A stretch of 57,879 bases of DNA. It comes from an uncultured beta proteobacterium (GTDB taxonomy: Bacteria > Pseudomonadota > Gammaproteobacteria > Burkholderiales > SG8-41). The position numbers and the translations under genes are program-made. Under the pieces are notes generated by a model, which worked only from the letters and a program-made list of their open reading frames with translations, did not search any database and was not told where the DNA came from. The stretch is taken from NCBI GenBank assembly GCA_903893565.1, contig CAITMU010000033.1:1-57879 (forward strand). The letters run 5' to 3'. How positions within the stretch are numbered: position 1 is the first letter of the stretch; every line of letters begins with the position of its first letter. Positions 1 to 10,030 of this stretch are shown here, one piece after another.

Positions 1-318
1 AATTCGCCTTAATTCGGTGGGTAAACAATGGATCGCCACAGAGCCTAAGGGATATTGATAGTAACGGGCGGCAAAGGTAATTAATTCGATGATTTCTGGT
101 GTTAGGCCTGGAGCATCGGATAAGAGGCGTGTGATGGGTTTGAGTCGTTCGGCAGGTAAATGACTAGAATCGCAAATATCGAGAATAATGCCGACGAGGT
201 TGCGGCGACCAAAAGGGGCTAGTACGCGACTGCCGATATCCTTCGGATGGATGGCTTCAGCCAAATAATCGAAAAGTCCATCGATGGGCACATCGAAACC
301 CACGCGTACGACCGTCAT
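1..318 (-). CDS. priA: Primosomal protein N' (PriA), 5' part only
   Basis: An open frame runs from an ATG at 318 leftward off the window edge, giving the first 106 residues. The start MTVVRVGFDVPIDGLFDYL and the following SRVLAPFGRRNLVGII match the conserved N-terminal 3'-DNA-binding domain of PriA, the helicase that restarts stalled replication forks by loading the replisome. Helicase motifs and zinc cysteines would lie outside the window, so only the family can be assigned. The gene sits 78 bp downstream of hemF on the same strand. No frame damage is visible in the part present. Confidence 0.85.
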   Translation of the reverse strand, partial: MTVVRVGFDVPIDGLFDYLAEAIHPKDIGSRVLAPFGRRNLVGIILDICDSSHLPAERLKPITRLLSDAPGLTPEIIELITFAARYYQYPLGSVAIHCLPTELRRI

Positions 319-395
319 GGGAGAACTCTATGAAATGGGGGGCTATGAAGAGTAAAGTCTGATAAAAAAAAGGAATGTGTCACGAATTAAAAGGA

Positions 396-1316
396 TTAAA
401 TCGTTAGGGGAGGTGGATTTCCCAACCAATCACGAGCGACAAGAAAATGACGATATAAATCCTCTTCTGCCGAACCGGGTTGGGGTTTCCAATCGTAGCG
501 CCATCGCACTAGGGGTGGCATGGACATGAGAATGGACTCCGTGCGCCCACCGGATTGCAAACCAAATAACGTACCTCGATCATAGATCAAATTAAATTCC
601 ACATAGCGCCCGCGACGAAAGGCCTGAAAGTCTTTTTGTTCGGGGGTAAACGCCAAGGTTTGACGTTGGCGAACGATGGGCTCATACGCGGCAAGAAAGT
701 GATCGCCCACACTTTGAAGAAGATTAAAACAGGTTTCAAAATTGGGCTCATGCAGGTCATCAAAAAAAATCCCACCGATACCTCGAGGTTCTTGGCGGTG
801 TTTTAAATAAAAATAATCATCACACCATTTTTTGTAGCGCGGGTAGTAATCGGGTCCGAAAGGAGCGAGTGCATTATGGCAAGTTTGGTGGAAATGCCGT
901 GCATCATCGATAAAACCATAATAGGGAGTTAAATCCATGCCACCACCAAACCACCAGACGGGAGCTGCAGCGGGTTTGTGTGCACAAAAAAAACGAACGT
1001 TCATGTGTACGGTGGGGATCATCGGGTTAAGAGGATGAACGACTAAAGATACCCCCATCGCTTGAAAACGTCTCCCGGCAAGCTCGGGGCGAGAGGCGGA
1101 GGCTGAAGGCGGAAGGTTTGCGCCCTCGACCGTTGAAAACCCGACGCCGGCCCGTTCAAATACACTACCACCTTCGAGTAAGCAACTTTGCCCGCCTCCG
1201 CCTTCTGGGCGGCTCCAACGGTCGTGAACAAAGGGGCGAGTATCGAGTTGCCCCAGATGTTTGACGATACGCGCTTGTAAGGCTTTTAAGTAGCGTTCTA
1301 CGGACAGGGTATCCAT
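396..1316 (-). CDS. hemF: Oxygen-dependent coproporphyrinogen III oxidase
   Basis: HemF oxidatively decarboxylates coproporphyrinogen III to protoporphyrinogen IX in the cytoplasm, using O2. The 306-residue length is normal for the family. Diagnostic sequence includes NVRFF near residue 107, [10 protein letters not shown] at 124-133, the His-rich stretch just after it, and GGIFFDDL near 180. The ATG at 1316 gives the usual N-terminus; the upstream Shine-Dalgarno is weak. It lies 96 bp after purD on the same strand and is probably its own unit or the tail of the purH-purD transcript. With hemL, hemB and hemE also in this window, four heme steps are encoded within about 40 kb. Dependence on O2 implies aerobic growth. 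Confidence 0.95.
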   Translation of the reverse strand: MDTLSVERYLKALQARIVKHLGQLDTRPFVHDRWSRPEGGGGQSCLLEGGSVFERAGVGFSTVEGANLPPSASASRPELAGRRFQAMGVSLVVHPLNPMIPTVHMNVRFFCAHKPAAAPVWWFGGGMDLTPYYGFIDDARHFHQTCHNALAPFGPDYYPRYKKWCDDYFYLKHRQEPRGIGGIFFDDLHEPNFETCFNLLQSVGDHFLAAYEPIVRQRQTLAFTPEQKDFQAFRRGRYVEFNLIYDRGTLFGLQSGGRTESILMSMPPLVRWRYDWKPQPGSAEEDLYRHFLVARDWLGNPPPLTI

Positions 1317-1412
1317 GAGGGTTCAGGAAATAAAATAAGGAGATAAATCCGCAATAAACCAGAGTGTGAGGCTTAGCACGGGGGTTGAGGAGGGGCTCCG
1401 GTAGAGAGGAAT

Positions 1413-2684
1413 TTATTTCCTATCGATGGCTCGATGGCCGATGTCACGGCGCATTTGTAAACCGTCAAAATGAATGTGATCAGCCACCGCATAGGCTATT
1501 TTTTTTGCAGTCTGTACATTGTGTCCCAAGGCGGTGACGCACAGCACGCGGCCACCACTGACCTGAATTTGTGTGTTTTTTAAAGTGGTACCTGCATGAA
1601 ATACATGGGCCTCCTCGCTATTTGCGGGCAGTGCTTTTATGACATCACCCTGACGCGGATGGTCGGGATAGCCATGGGCAGCCAATACGATACCCAGTGC
1701 AACCCGTGAATCCCACTGGGCCTGGGTTTCATGTAGTTTGCCATCAAGGGCTTGTTCGATAAGATCGACGAGATCGGATTTTAGGCGCATGAGGATGGGT
1801 TGTGTTTCGGGGTCACCCATACGGCAGTTAAATTCTAAGGTATTGAGCTCGCCGGTAGGGCTGATCATAAGCCCTGCATACAAGAAGCCAGTGTAAGGCA
1901 GGCCTTCTTTTTGCATGCCATTGAGTGTGGGCATGATAATTTCACGCATCACCTTGGCGTGCAGCGCGGGGGTAATGACGGGGGCGGGAGAGTATGCACC
2001 CATACCCCCCGTATTGGGTCCTTGATCGCCGTCCTTTAAGCGCTTGTGGTCTTGGCTTGTGGCCAGAGCTAAGGCGTTGCGGCCGTCAGACAAAACGATG
2101 AAGCTGGCTTCCTCGCCTTCGAGAAAGGCCTCGATGACGACACGCGCACCGGCCGTGCCCATCCGGTTATCGACAAGCATATGGTCGATAGCAGCGTGGG
2201 CTTGGACTTCATCCATGGCCACTACGACCCCTTTTCCTGCGGCCAGTCCATCGGCTTTAATAACAATCGGCGCCCCATGCTGGGTGATGTAGGCATGGGC
2301 GAGTGTTGGATCGGTGAAGGTTTCTGAGGCGGCGGTTGGAATCGCGTGGCGCTTCATAAATTGTTTAGCGAAATCCTTGGAACTTTCTAATTGCGCGGCT
2401 TTTTGGGTTGGGCCAAAGATACGAAGTCCGACCTGACGAAATTGGTCCACAATCCCGAGGGCTAAGGGCGCTTCAGGTCCGACGATAGTGAAGGCAATAT
2501 TTTCTTTTTGAGCAAAGGCGACAAGATCAGGGATATGCGTGAGGGGGATATTTTCAAGGCCTTCTTCGGTAGCTGTACCAGCATTGCCGGGTGCAACGAA
2601 AATACGAGAGACTTTAGGTGATTGACTTAAACGCCAAGCTAGCGCGTGCTCACGACCCCCGGAACCGATGACGAGAATTTTCAT
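1413..2684 (-). CDS. purD: Phosphoribosylamine-glycine ligase
   Basis: PurD (GAR synthetase) joins glycine to 5-phosphoribosylamine with ATP in purine synthesis. The 423-residue protein starts MKILVIGSGGREHALAWRL, the family's N-terminal nucleotide-binding fold. The ATP-grasp domain covers roughly residues 100-290 and includes IKADGLAAGKGV and GMGAYSPAPVIT. The C-terminal part has the NCRMGDPETQP signature. It follows purH with only 3 bp between, so the two are almost certainly one transcript. No unusual residues were seen. Confidence 0.96.
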   Translation of the reverse strand: MKILVIGSGGREHALAWRLSQSPKVSRIFVAPGNAGTATEEGLENIPLTHIPDLVAFAQKENIAFTIVGPEAPLALGIVDQFRQVGLRIFGPTQKAAQLESSKDFAKQFMKRHAIPTAASETFTDPTLAHAYITQHGAPIVIKADGLAAGKGVVVAMDEVQAHAAIDHMLVDNRMGTAGARVVIEAFLEGEEASFIVLSDGRNALALATSQDHKRLKDGDQGPNTGGMGAYSPAPVITPALHAKVMREIIMPTLNGMQKEGLPYTGFLYAGLMISPTGELNTLEFNCRMGDPETQPILMRLKSDLVDLIEQALDGKLHETQAQWDSRVALGIVLAAHGYPDHPRQGDVIKALPANSEEAHVFHAGTTLKNTQIQVSGGRVLCVTALGHNVQTAKKIAYAVADHIHFDGLQMRRDIGHRAIDRK

Positions 2685-2687
2685 AGA

Positions 2688-4250
2688 TTAGTGACGAAAG
2701 TGGCGAAACCCAGTGTAAACCATGGCAATCCCTTGTTCATCTGCCGCGGCAATGACTTCATCATCACGGATACTGCCTCCGGGTTGGATCACGGCGCGTG
2801 CTCCCGCGGCAACCACTACATCGAGTCCATCACGAAACGGAAAAAAAGCATCCGAGGCAACGACAGAGCCCTCTAACGTGAGGTTGGCATTTTTGGCTTT
2901 AATAGAGGCGATACGAGCCGAGTCGACACGGCTCATTTGACCTGCGCCAACGCCGAGGGTCTGACCATTAGCGCAAAAAACGATGGCATTGGATTTTACA
3001 AATTTTGCGACAGACCAGGCGAATAATAAATCCGATAATTGGCTAGGGGTGGGTTTAACACGGGTGACGATCTTTAGTCCTTTCTCGTCCATGATGGCAT
3101 TGTCTGGACTTTGAACCAGAAGTCCACCACCAACACGCTTAAGGTCGTAGGGATTGCTGCCTGTACCGACCGGCACTTGTAAAACACGAACATTGGTTTT
3201 GCCAGCTAATACGGTAGCCGCCTGCGTGCTGATACGAGGGGCGAGTATGACTTCGACAAAAAGCTTTGACAGCGCTTGAGCCGTGTCTTCATCCAGTTCA
3301 CGATTAAAAGCCACAATGCCACCAAAGGCTGAGGTGGGGTCTGTTAGAAGTGCTTTTTGATACGCTTCTTGTAGCGAGTGGGCAATGCCGACACCACAAG
3401 GATTGGCATGCTTAACAATGACACAGGCAGGCAAGGCAAAGCTCTTAACGCATTCCCAGGCCGCATCCGCATCCGCTATATTATTGTAAGACAGCGCCTT
3501 GCCTTGGATTTGTTGGTAATTGGCCAGGGAGCCGGGTGCTGGGCTAAGGTCACGGTAGAAAGCGGCTTGTTGATGTGGGTTTTCACCGTAGCGCAGGGAT
3601 TGAATTTGTTGGAATTGAAAATGCAGTTGCTCGGGAAAGGGTTGAGGCGATTGGGGATGGGCGTGCTCATGCAGATACTCACCAATGGCTGCATCGTAAG
3701 CAGCAGTATGCTGAAAGGCCTGGGCCGCTAAACGAAGGCGGGTTTTATCGCTCACCCCACCTTGAGCCAGTATTTCACTTAAAACGGGAGCGTAATCGGC
3801 AGGGTTGGTGAGAACGCTGACATGGGCGTGATTTTTTGCCGCACTTCGCACCATAGCGGGGCCACCAATGTCGATATTTTCAATGGCATCATGAAAAGTA
3901 GCGCTAGGGGTATTAATGGTTTGCTTGAAGGGATATAAGTTGACGACCACCAGATCAATGGGGGCGAAATGGGCTTTTTCTAAAGCGGCGACATGGTCTG
4001 GTAGGTCGCGACGGTAAAGAATGCCTGCGTGAATTTTGGGATGTAAGGTTTTGACTCGGCCATCGAGCATTTCGGCAAAACCGGTGAAATCGGCGACTTG
4101 TGTGACACGAAGTCCAGCGTCAATCAATGTTCGGGCAGTTCCACCGGTTGATAGCAGTTCTATGCCGAGTGTAGCTAAACCTTGAGCGAAAGCGACGAGC
4201 CCCGTTTTATCGGAGACGCTCAGTAACGCTCTTTGTATGGGGGATGTCAA
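2688..4250 (-). CDS. purH: AICAR transformylase / IMP cyclohydrolase
   Basis: PurH is the bifunctional enzyme for the last two steps to IMP. The N-terminal cyclohydrolase domain starts [15 protein letters not shown] and contains STGGT and [16 protein letters not shown] in the first 80 residues. The C-terminal AICAR formyltransferase carries LRYGENPHQ near residue 222 and the KHANPCGVG active-site segment near 281. Length 520 is typical. The gene lies between fis (24 bp upstream) and purD (3 bp downstream), an arrangement common in Burkholderiales. The start at 4250 preserves the usual domain N-terminus after a short leader. Confidence 0.96.
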   Translation of the reverse strand: MTSPIQRALLSVSDKTGLVAFAQGLATLGIELLSTGGTARTLIDAGLRVTQVADFTGFAEMLDGRVKTLHPKIHAGILYRRDLPDHVAALEKAHFAPIDLVVVNLYPFKQTINTPSATFHDAIENIDIGGPAMVRSAAKNHAHVSVLTNPADYAPVLSEILAQGGVSDKTRLRLAAQAFQHTAAYDAAIGEYLHEHAHPQSPQPFPEQLHFQFQQIQSLRYGENPHQQAAFYRDLSPAPGSLANYQQIQGKALSYNNIADADAAWECVKSFALPACVIVKHANPCGVGIAHSLQEAYQKALLTDPTSAFGGIVAFNRELDEDTAQALSKLFVEVILAPRISTQAATVLAGKTNVRVLQVPVGTGSNPYDLKRVGGGLLVQSPDNAIMDEKGLKIVTRVKPTPSQLSDLLFAWSVAKFVKSNAIVFCANGQTLGVGAGQMSRVDSARIASIKAKNANLTLEGSVVASDAFFPFRDGLDVVVAAGARAVIQPGGSIRDDEVIAAADEQGIAMVYTGFRHFRH

Positions 4251-4274
4251 TCGAGCACCTATAGGGAGGAGAAG

Positions 4275-4514
4275 TTAAAATTTGATGCCGTGAGCCTTCA
4301 TTTTTTTTCTTAAAGTGTTGCGATTCAAACCGAGCATTTGGGCTGCGTGGGTTTGATTGCCTTTCACGCGCGTGAGTACCGACTCTAATAAAGGTTTTTC
4401 AACACAGTTGATCACCATGTCATACACGCCGCTCGCCTTTTCGCCGTCCAAGTCTTTAAAGTAGCCATCGATGGCACGGCGTAGGGTGCGTGCCATATCA
4501 TTGTCTTTCATCAT
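4275..4514 (-). CDS. fis: DNA-binding protein Fis
   Basis: Fis is a small nucleoid-associated protein that bends DNA and modulates rRNA, recombination and supercoiling genes. The 79-residue frame ends in a helix-turn-helix with AAQMLGLNRNTLRKK, the family hallmark. A longer reading frame extends upstream, but the ATG at 4514 overlaps the dusB stop (ATGA) and gives the usual length. A second ATG follows immediately at 4511. The dusB-fis overlap is the classical arrangement and implies translational coupling, so fis expression is set by the dusB promoter. Confidence 0.93.
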   Translation of the reverse strand: MMKDNDMARTLRRAIDGYFKDLDGEKASGVYDMVINCVEKPLLESVLTRVKGNQTHAAQMLGLNRNTLRKKMKAHGIKF

Positions 4515-5518
4515 GCAGCCAATTCCTCTTGATAGATGAGATGTTGATGTTGTGTCGCCAATTCTAAAAAGAATTGATCGGTTGCCATTAATTGTTGTTC
4601 GCACGTTTCGAGCTGATTCATGGCGTGGCGAAAAGCGGCTGAGCCGATCAGGCCTTTGCTATACCAGGAAATGTGTTTGCGGGCGACGCGCACGCCGCGC
4701 TCTTTGCCATAAAAAGAATAAAGCTCTTGGATGTGGGCTAACAGGATGCGGTGAATTTCCGTCACCTCGGGAGGAGGCAGATGAGTGCCGGTATTTAAAA
4801 AATGGGTGATTTCTCGAAACATCCACGGGCGACCCTGTGCGGCACGTCCAATCATGACAGCATCAGCCTGAGTGTATTCTAAAACCTCTTTCACCCGTTC
4901 AGGAGAATCGATATCGCCATTAGCAATGACGGGGATACTAATTTCGCTTTTTACTGCGGCAATAGTGTCGTATTCGGCATGTCCTGAATACCCGCAAGCG
5001 CGGGTGCGACCGTGAATGGCCAGGGCTTGAATGCCGCAACGCTCGGCCATTTTAGCTACAGCAATGGCGTTTTTATGCTCTTTATCCCAACCCGTACGAA
5101 TTTTAAGGGTGATCGGGACAGACACGGCACTGACCACGGCGGTGAGAATGCGGCTAATGAGGGGTTCGTCTTTTAAAAGAGCGGAACCGGCCATGACGTT
5201 ACAGATTTTTTTTGCCGGACAGCCCATATTGATATCGATAATCTGAGCACCGTGATCCACATTAAAGCGAGCGGCATCGGCTAGCATCTGCGGATCAGCA
5301 CCGGCAATTTGAACTGAAATGGGATCGACCTCCCCTTCGTGGTTGGCGCGTCGTCTGGTTTTTTCAGAGCCCCATAACAAGGAATTGCTCGCCACCATTT
5401 CTGACACGGCCATTCCAGCCCCCATTTGCTTACACAGTTGTCGAAAAGGTCGGTCGGTTACCCCAGCCATGGGGGCAACGATCAACTGGTTTTTCAAAAG
5501 ATGGGGACCTATTTTCAT
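4511..5518 (-). CDS. dusB: tRNA-dihydrouridine synthase B
   Basis: DusB is an FMN enzyme that reduces uridines in the D-loop of tRNAs using NADPH. The 335-residue protein has the N-terminal signature LIVAPMAGVTDRPFR, the catalytic cysteine in INMGCPAKK near residue 99, and the phosphate-binding VIANGDI plus MIGRAAQGRPW segments. Its stop overlaps the fis start by 4 nt. It heads the dusB-fis-purH-purD run. The 224-bp gap upstream (5519-5742) is A/T-rich and holds TTGAAG and TATAAA elements 19 bp apart on the minus strand, a suboptimal promoter candidate. No strong Shine-Dalgarno precedes the ATG. Confidence 0.95.
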   Translation of the reverse strand: MKIGPHLLKNQLIVAPMAGVTDRPFRQLCKQMGAGMAVSEMVASNSLLWGSEKTRRRANHEGEVDPISVQIAGADPQMLADAARFNVDHGAQIIDINMGCPAKKICNVMAGSALLKDEPLISRILTAVVSAVSVPITLKIRTGWDKEHKNAIAVAKMAERCGIQALAIHGRTRACGYSGHAEYDTIAAVKSEISIPVIANGDIDSPERVKEVLEYTQADAVMIGRAAQGRPWMFREITHFLNTGTHLPPPEVTEIHRILLAHIQELYSFYGKERGVRVARKHISWYSKGLIGSAAFRHAMNQLETCEQQLMATDQFFLELATQHQHLIYQEELAA

Positions 5519-5742
5519 GAGGCTTTAGGAGGCGAGGGTAAAAAACGGACGAAGATGAGCAGAAGGGATGGAATTTTAATCTTCTGCGCGCAATGTGAAA
5601 AGAAAAAAATGGGATGTTTTTTTATAGGCACGTATAGGATGGTGGCTTCAATCTATTTTATTGCGATACGCACAGAAATATGGCATGAAAAAACAAAACA
5701 GGAAGAAAAATAAAAAAACGCTAGGGTAGTTAAATCGGCCAA

Positions 5743-6909
5743 TTAACCATAGACGCCGTGCATCATACGTTGTGCAAGCCAATTTCTCGCTGGTGAAAAG
5801 CAGGCTAATGTGAAAAGCGCGCCGCGGCGTGCTTGCGTGAGAATAGGCCAGTCGTTAGAAAAAAGTCTGACTAATCCATGGGTGAATGCAATACTGGCCG
5901 TTCGGTCTGAGTGGCGGATTTTTTCAAATTGATGACGCGTGACCGCGCTCCCAAGCGCTTCAGGCTCTGTGGTTTGGATGAATCGAGCCAGAGCCCAAGC
6001 ATCCCGTAGTCCTAGATTGAGTCCTTGTCCGGCTACAGGGTGCAGACGTTGGGCCGCGTTGCCAATACGGATGATGGGAGTTTTAGATAAGTGCGCGTAG
6101 CCCGGTTTTTGGTAATGTAGGGTTAAGGGGAAAGTGGCACGATCGGCAAGGTGGGTAAATTTTCCCAATCGGCTTCCGAAGCAGGATTGGACCCATTGTA
6201 AAAAAATGGGTGGCTCTGCTCGCATCAGCATTTCAGCCCGCTCCTGTGAGACGGTCCCCACCAAGGCGAGGTCCTCGCCAAAAGGTAGCAAGGCGACAGG
6301 ACCTTCTTGACAGAAGCGCTCAAAGGCTTTTTGTGGCTGCGGATGATCACAACCAATGCGCGCGGTGAGTGCGCATTGTTGATAGTCTACGTGTTGTGTG
6401 GGGTTGTCGTTGATAAGGGCACCACCATCGGCAACGATGACTAAGCGGCAGTTGAGCGATTGAGCTTGATTTTCCTCTAAGTAATGTACGGTTGCGCCTC
6501 CTTCATGCGGTGCGAGGCTTAACACTTTGCAGCCTAGACGAAAGTCAGGGTGAGCCTTTTGCGCTGACTGGCTAAGGCATTGGGACAGTAGAGAATAATC
6601 CAGTACGTAACCCAGTGCGGGCAGTTGAAGTTCTTGCGCTTTGATGGTGACAGCGGCAAGGGCGTGTTTCTCGGAGATGTGGATATTTAAAATCTTAGTC
6701 GTCTGGGGGCTTAAGGCATGCCAGAGACCTAAACGCTCGAGAAGGAGTTGACTGCCATGGGATAGGGCAATGGGGCGAAGCGCTTTATTTTGTGGTTCGT
6801 TGTTAGCTAAGACGCAGATCCGTAAGCCTTTCGAAGGAAGAGCCAACGCCAAGGCTGCACCGATGGGCCCTCCACCAATGATGGCAATATCGTAGCGCGT
6901 AGGCGTCAT
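5743..6909 (-). CDS. ubiH: UbiH-family FAD-dependent ubiquinone hydroxylase
   Basis: This 388-residue flavoprotein monooxygenase probably hydroxylates a ubiquinone-ring intermediate at the inner membrane. It has the dinucleotide-binding AIIGGGPIGAALALAL at residues 9-24. The C-terminal FAD signature HPVAGQGLNLGLRDAWALA is typical of UbiH/UbiF/VisC enzymes. These paralogues are hard to separate by eye; UbiH is the most likely member because the gene lies directly downstream of pepP, which neighbours ubiH in many proteobacteria. The gap to pepP is 18 bp. A poly-T stretch follows the stop on the minus strand, but the adjoining stem is weak. Confidence 0.85.
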   Translation of the reverse strand: MTPTRYDIAIIGGGPIGAALALALPSKGLRICVLANNEPQNKALRPIALSHGSQLLLERLGLWHALSPQTTKILNIHISEKHALAAVTIKAQELQLPALGYVLDYSLLSQCLSQSAQKAHPDFRLGCKVLSLAPHEGGATVHYLEENQAQSLNCRLVIVADGGALINDNPTQHVDYQQCALTARIGCDHPQPQKAFERFCQEGPVALLPFGEDLALVGTVSQERAEMLMRAEPPIFLQWVQSCFGSRLGKFTHLADRATFPLTLHYQKPGYAHLSKTPIIRIGNAAQRLHPVAGQGLNLGLRDAWALARFIQTTEPEALGSAVTRHQFEKIRHSDRTASIAFTHGLVRLFSNDWPILTQARRGALFTLACFSPARNWLAQRMMHGVYG

Positions 6910-6927
6910 GAGGTTATCTGAGGACCA

Positions 6928-8259
6928 CTAGTGGTGAGGCGCTGCCATAAGTGTTTCGATCTGCTCAATCGTCTTGGCGCAGGTCGTTAACACCTCGTGA
7001 CCGCTTTCGGTGACGAGCACATCATCTTCGATCCGAATGCCAATATTTTCCAGTTCTGGCGGGATCTTCGGGCCGGGCCGAATATAGCAACCGGGTTCGA
7101 CGGTCAGTACCATGCCGGGGGCTAAGGGACGCCACTGACCCTCAGGTTTATAGTCTCCCGCGTCGTGCACGTCTAAACCGAGCCAATGACCGGTGCGATG
7201 CATGTAAAAACTTTGATAGGTTTGTTTTTCAATGGCCTCATCCACGCTGCCTTGGAGTAAATCTAAGTCGATAAAGCCTTGGGTCAATACTTGAACGGCG
7301 GCCTCGTGGGGTGCGTTCCAACTCTGCCCTGGCTTGACTTGGGCGATGGCGGCGCTTTGTGCCGCGAGCACCAGGTTATAGAGCGTTTTTTGCGCGGCGT
7401 TAAATCGACCATTAATAGGAAAGGTTCTCGTAATATCACTGGCATAGCCATCGACTTCGCAGCCGGCATCGATCAACAATAAATCACCTTCTTTTAAGGG
7501 GGCGTTGTTATTAATATAGTGAAGAACACAGGCATTGGCCCCAGAGGCCACAATCGATGGATAGGCTGGGGCTTGGGCTCCCCAGCGGCGAAATTCATGA
7601 AGTAATTCCGCCTCAATGGCGTATTCAGTCAGTCCCGGGCGGGTGGTCATCATGGCGCGCTCGTGAGCGCCAGAGGAAATAAGTGCGGCCTTACGCATGA
7701 GTTCTAATTCATGGGGGTCTTTAAAGAGGCGCATTTCATCTAGCAGCGTATGAACATCAATAACGTCACGAGGCGCATGAACGCCGCTGCGAGCCCGGTT
7801 TCGAACCGTGTTGATCCAATGCCATACGCGACTATCCCAGTCGGTGTCGGCCCCTAGATGCGTAAATACGGCGGGTTGATCGACCAGTAAGTCGGGCACA
7901 ATGGTATCGAGTTGATCAATACTGTAAGCCTCATCAAAGCCAAAGTGGACTTGGGCGGCTTGTGGGCCGAAGCGAAACCCGTCCCAAATTTCTCGATCGA
8001 GATTTTTGTCGCGACAAAAAAGTAGATGTCGTGGTTTATCCCCGGCGACGATTAATAACACGGCCTCTGGTTCGGTAAAACCGGTTAGATGGTAAAAGTA
8101 ACTATCAAATCGATAGGGATGGTGTGTATCCCGATTTCGAGTGCGTTCTGGGGCAGTACACACAATTGCCACGCCGCGAGTGATTTGTTGGGCTAAGCGC
8201 AAGCGCCTTTGTTGGAAAGGAGAATAGTTGAACATAGGATCCATTATAGCCCTGCTCAT
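6928..8259 (-). CDS. pepP: Xaa-Pro aminopeptidase
   Basis: PepP is a cytoplasmic dimetal peptidase that removes N-terminal residues preceding proline. The 443-residue protein has an N-terminal creatinase/prolidase domain and a C-terminal pita-bread catalytic domain. Visible metal ligands are the two Asp in DAGCEVDGYASDITR, His in HRTGHWLGLDVHD, Glu in TVEPGCY and Glu in GIRIEDD. The ATG at 8259 overlaps the murU stop as ATGA. Alternative ATGs lie 5 and 8 codons downstream, and the shorter start FNYSPFQQRR would also suit the family. It is probably co-transcribed with amgK, murU and ubiH. Confidence 0.93.
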   Translation of the reverse strand: MSRAIMDPMFNYSPFQQRRLRLAQQITRGVAIVCTAPERTRNRDTHHPYRFDSYFYHLTGFTEPEAVLLIVAGDKPRHLLFCRDKNLDREIWDGFRFGPQAAQVHFGFDEAYSIDQLDTIVPDLLVDQPAVFTHLGADTDWDSRVWHWINTVRNRARSGVHAPRDVIDVHTLLDEMRLFKDPHELELMRKAALISSGAHERAMMTTRPGLTEYAIEAELLHEFRRWGAQAPAYPSIVASGANACVLHYINNNAPLKEGDLLLIDAGCEVDGYASDITRTFPINGRFNAAQKTLYNLVLAAQSAAIAQVKPGQSWNAPHEAAVQVLTQGFIDLDLLQGSVDEAIEKQTYQSFYMHRTGHWLGLDVHDAGDYKPEGQWRPLAPGMVLTVEPGCYIRPGPKIPPELENIGIRIEDDVLVTESGHEVLTTCAKTIEQIETLMAAPHH

Positions 8260-8957
8260 GGGGTGTGCGAAGGCGCCTTTGCCATCGAAGAAAGAAGGGT
8301 TTCTAATTCAGCCAGTCGTTGCGGTGTGCCGACATCGCTCCACAAGCCTTGGTAGTGCTCGCCACTGATGAGGTCCTGGAGTATGGGTTGCTTTAATAAG
8401 GTTGCAAGGCGTTGTTTTTCTCCTCGCGCAACGCTGGAAAAAAGTAAGGGATGATATGCCCCTACGCCACTGAAGGTGAGTGTTGAAGAAGAAAAGTTGA
8501 CGTGCGTATCTTGTAAACCAAAATCGCCTTGTCGATGGTGGGCGGGATTATCAACGAGCACTAAGTGCGCAAGACGATTGGCATGAAGCCCCTGCGCTTC
8601 TTGGATCAGTTGTTTAAACGGATAATCGGTATAGACGTCTGCATTGATGACCAAAAAAGGATTTTCATCCAGCAAGGGTAACGCCCACGCAATGCCACCG
8701 GCGGTTTCTAGGGCGGTTGTTTCATTGGAATACTGAATATTGGCGCCCCAGGGCTTGCCCTGACCTAAAGCCTCATAGAGGGATTGTGCCAGATGAGAAA
8801 CGTTCACGACGATGTCGTGGATACCCGCGCTGACTAATTTTTCAATACACCAAAAAATAAGAGGTTTATGATTCACCTTAAGTAAGGGTTTGGGTGTATG
8901 GTCTGTCAATGGGCGCATTCGCTCGCCACGCCCTGCAGCCAGTATCATGGCTTTCAT
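8256..8957 (-). CDS. murU: N-acetylmuramate-1-phosphate uridylyltransferase
   Basis: MurU makes UDP-MurNAc from MurNAc-1-phosphate and UTP, feeding recycled cell-wall sugar back into peptidoglycan. The 233-residue protein opens MKAMILAAGRGERMRPLT, the nucleotidyltransferase signature, followed by KPLLKVNHKPLI and the catalytic-region INADV. The chosen ATG at 8957 overlaps the amgK stop (ATGA); an upstream in-frame ATG would add 29 residues unlike the family. The product of AmgK, encoded just upstream, is its substrate, so the pair is a fosfomycin-bypassing recycling route. Annotations as a generic glucose-1-phosphate nucleotidyltransferase are common for this family. Confidence 0.9.
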   Translation of the reverse strand: MKAMILAAGRGERMRPLTDHTPKPLLKVNHKPLIFWCIEKLVSAGIHDIVVNVSHLAQSLYEALGQGKPWGANIQYSNETTALETAGGIAWALPLLDENPFLVINADVYTDYPFKQLIQEAQGLHANRLAHLVLVDNPAHHRQGDFGLQDTHVNFSSSTLTFSGVGAYHPLLFSSVARGEKQRLATLLKQPILQDLISGEHYQGLWSDVGTPQRLAELETLLSSMAKAPSHTP

Positions 8958-9973
8958 GGCGCGGGTAAGTCTTTGATTACGATAACATTTTCTAGGCGGT
9001 CGAGGAGCTGCGCTAGTGGGGTTAGTTCGCGATAGCGAGCACACACTTTTTTGGCATAAGTCATAAATCGGGGTGTATCGGCTAAATAATGTGATTTCCC
9101 ATCACGATAGTTGATACGCGCAAAAATCCCTAACACCTTTAAGTGCCTTTGTAAGCCCATCCACTCCCACTCCCGCCAAAACGCCGAAAAATCGGGGTTT
9201 ACAGGTAGGTGAGCTTTCTTGGCTTGTTGCCAATAACGAATTACGCCATCCAGTTCAAACTCTTCAGGCCAACTAACAAAAGCATCGCGATAAAGGCTAA
9301 CGACATCATAGGTGATGGGGCCGTAAACGGCATCTTGAAAATCGAGGATGCCGGGGTTGTCCTCACAAACCATCAAATTTCTGGGCATGAAATCCCGGTG
9401 TACAAACACACAGGGTTGTTGTAAGGCGGAAAGGATTAATGTTTCGAAAACGCAATTTAGTGCTTCCACTTCAGTGGGGTTTAATGAAATATTTAAGTGC
9501 TTACCAATATACCAGTGTGGGAATAGATCCATTTCCCTGAGCAATAAATCACGATGGTAGGGGGGTAAACTCTGAGGCCGACTGGCTAATTGCCATTGAA
9601 TGAGTGCTCGGGTGGCATCGGAGAAGAGTTTTTCAGGCGGCTGTGAGCTTAGGGCGGAAAGATAAGTGGTTTTACCTAGATCTGACAATAAGAGGAAACC
9701 TTGATCGAGGTCTTGATCGAGGACCTGCGGAACGTTGAGTTGAGCCGCTAGCATTAATTTTGCGACCGCAATGAAGGGCCGGCAATCTTCTTGGGTGGGT
9801 GGGGCATCCATGGCAACCCACGTTTTATTCTCACACGTGACACGGAAATAGCGCCTAAAACTGGCATCGGCTGAAGCCGGAGCGAGGCTAAAGGGGCGAC
9901 CCAAGAAAAAGTGTTTACCTAGCCAAGTTCGAAGGGCTTCTAAACGAATATCGATTTGTATCAAAGCTTCCAT
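8954..9973 (-). CDS. amgK: Anomeric N-acetylmuramate/N-acetylglucosamine kinase
   Basis: AmgK phosphorylates MurNAc at the anomeric position in peptidoglycan recycling. The 339-residue protein has an aminoglycoside-phosphotransferase-like fold: SADASFRRYFRV near residue 33, the catalytic-loop VFVHRDFMPRNLM near 190, and ILDFQDAVYGP with the metal-binding Asp near 213. The 4-nt overlap with murU supports coupled translation. It is the first gene of the minus-strand amgK-murU-pepP-ubiH run and is divergent from lptD across 57 bp, so the promoters for both directions must lie in or near that short gap. Confidence 0.9.
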   Translation of the reverse strand: MEALIQIDIRLEALRTWLGKHFFLGRPFSLAPASADASFRRYFRVTCENKTWVAMDAPPTQEDCRPFIAVAKLMLAAQLNVPQVLDQDLDQGFLLLSDLGKTTYLSALSSQPPEKLFSDATRALIQWQLASRPQSLPPYHRDLLLREMDLFPHWYIGKHLNISLNPTEVEALNCVFETLILSALQQPCVFVHRDFMPRNLMVCEDNPGILDFQDAVYGPITYDVVSLYRDAFVSWPEEFELDGVIRYWQQAKKAHLPVNPDFSAFWREWEWMGLQRHLKVLGIFARINYRDGKSHYLADTPRFMTYAKKVCARYRELTPLAQLLDRLENVIVIKDLPAP

Positions 9974-10030
9974 TGCCTAAAGAGAGAATTTATGAGATTT
10001 TAGCACCTCGTTTTCGCCATGCCTTCCTAA

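Noticed and set aside
5426..5713. 95-codon plus-strand open frame over the dusB start and its upstream gap
   Set aside because: Half of it is antisense to conserved dusB sequence and the rest is low-complexity Lys-rich; no ribosome site.
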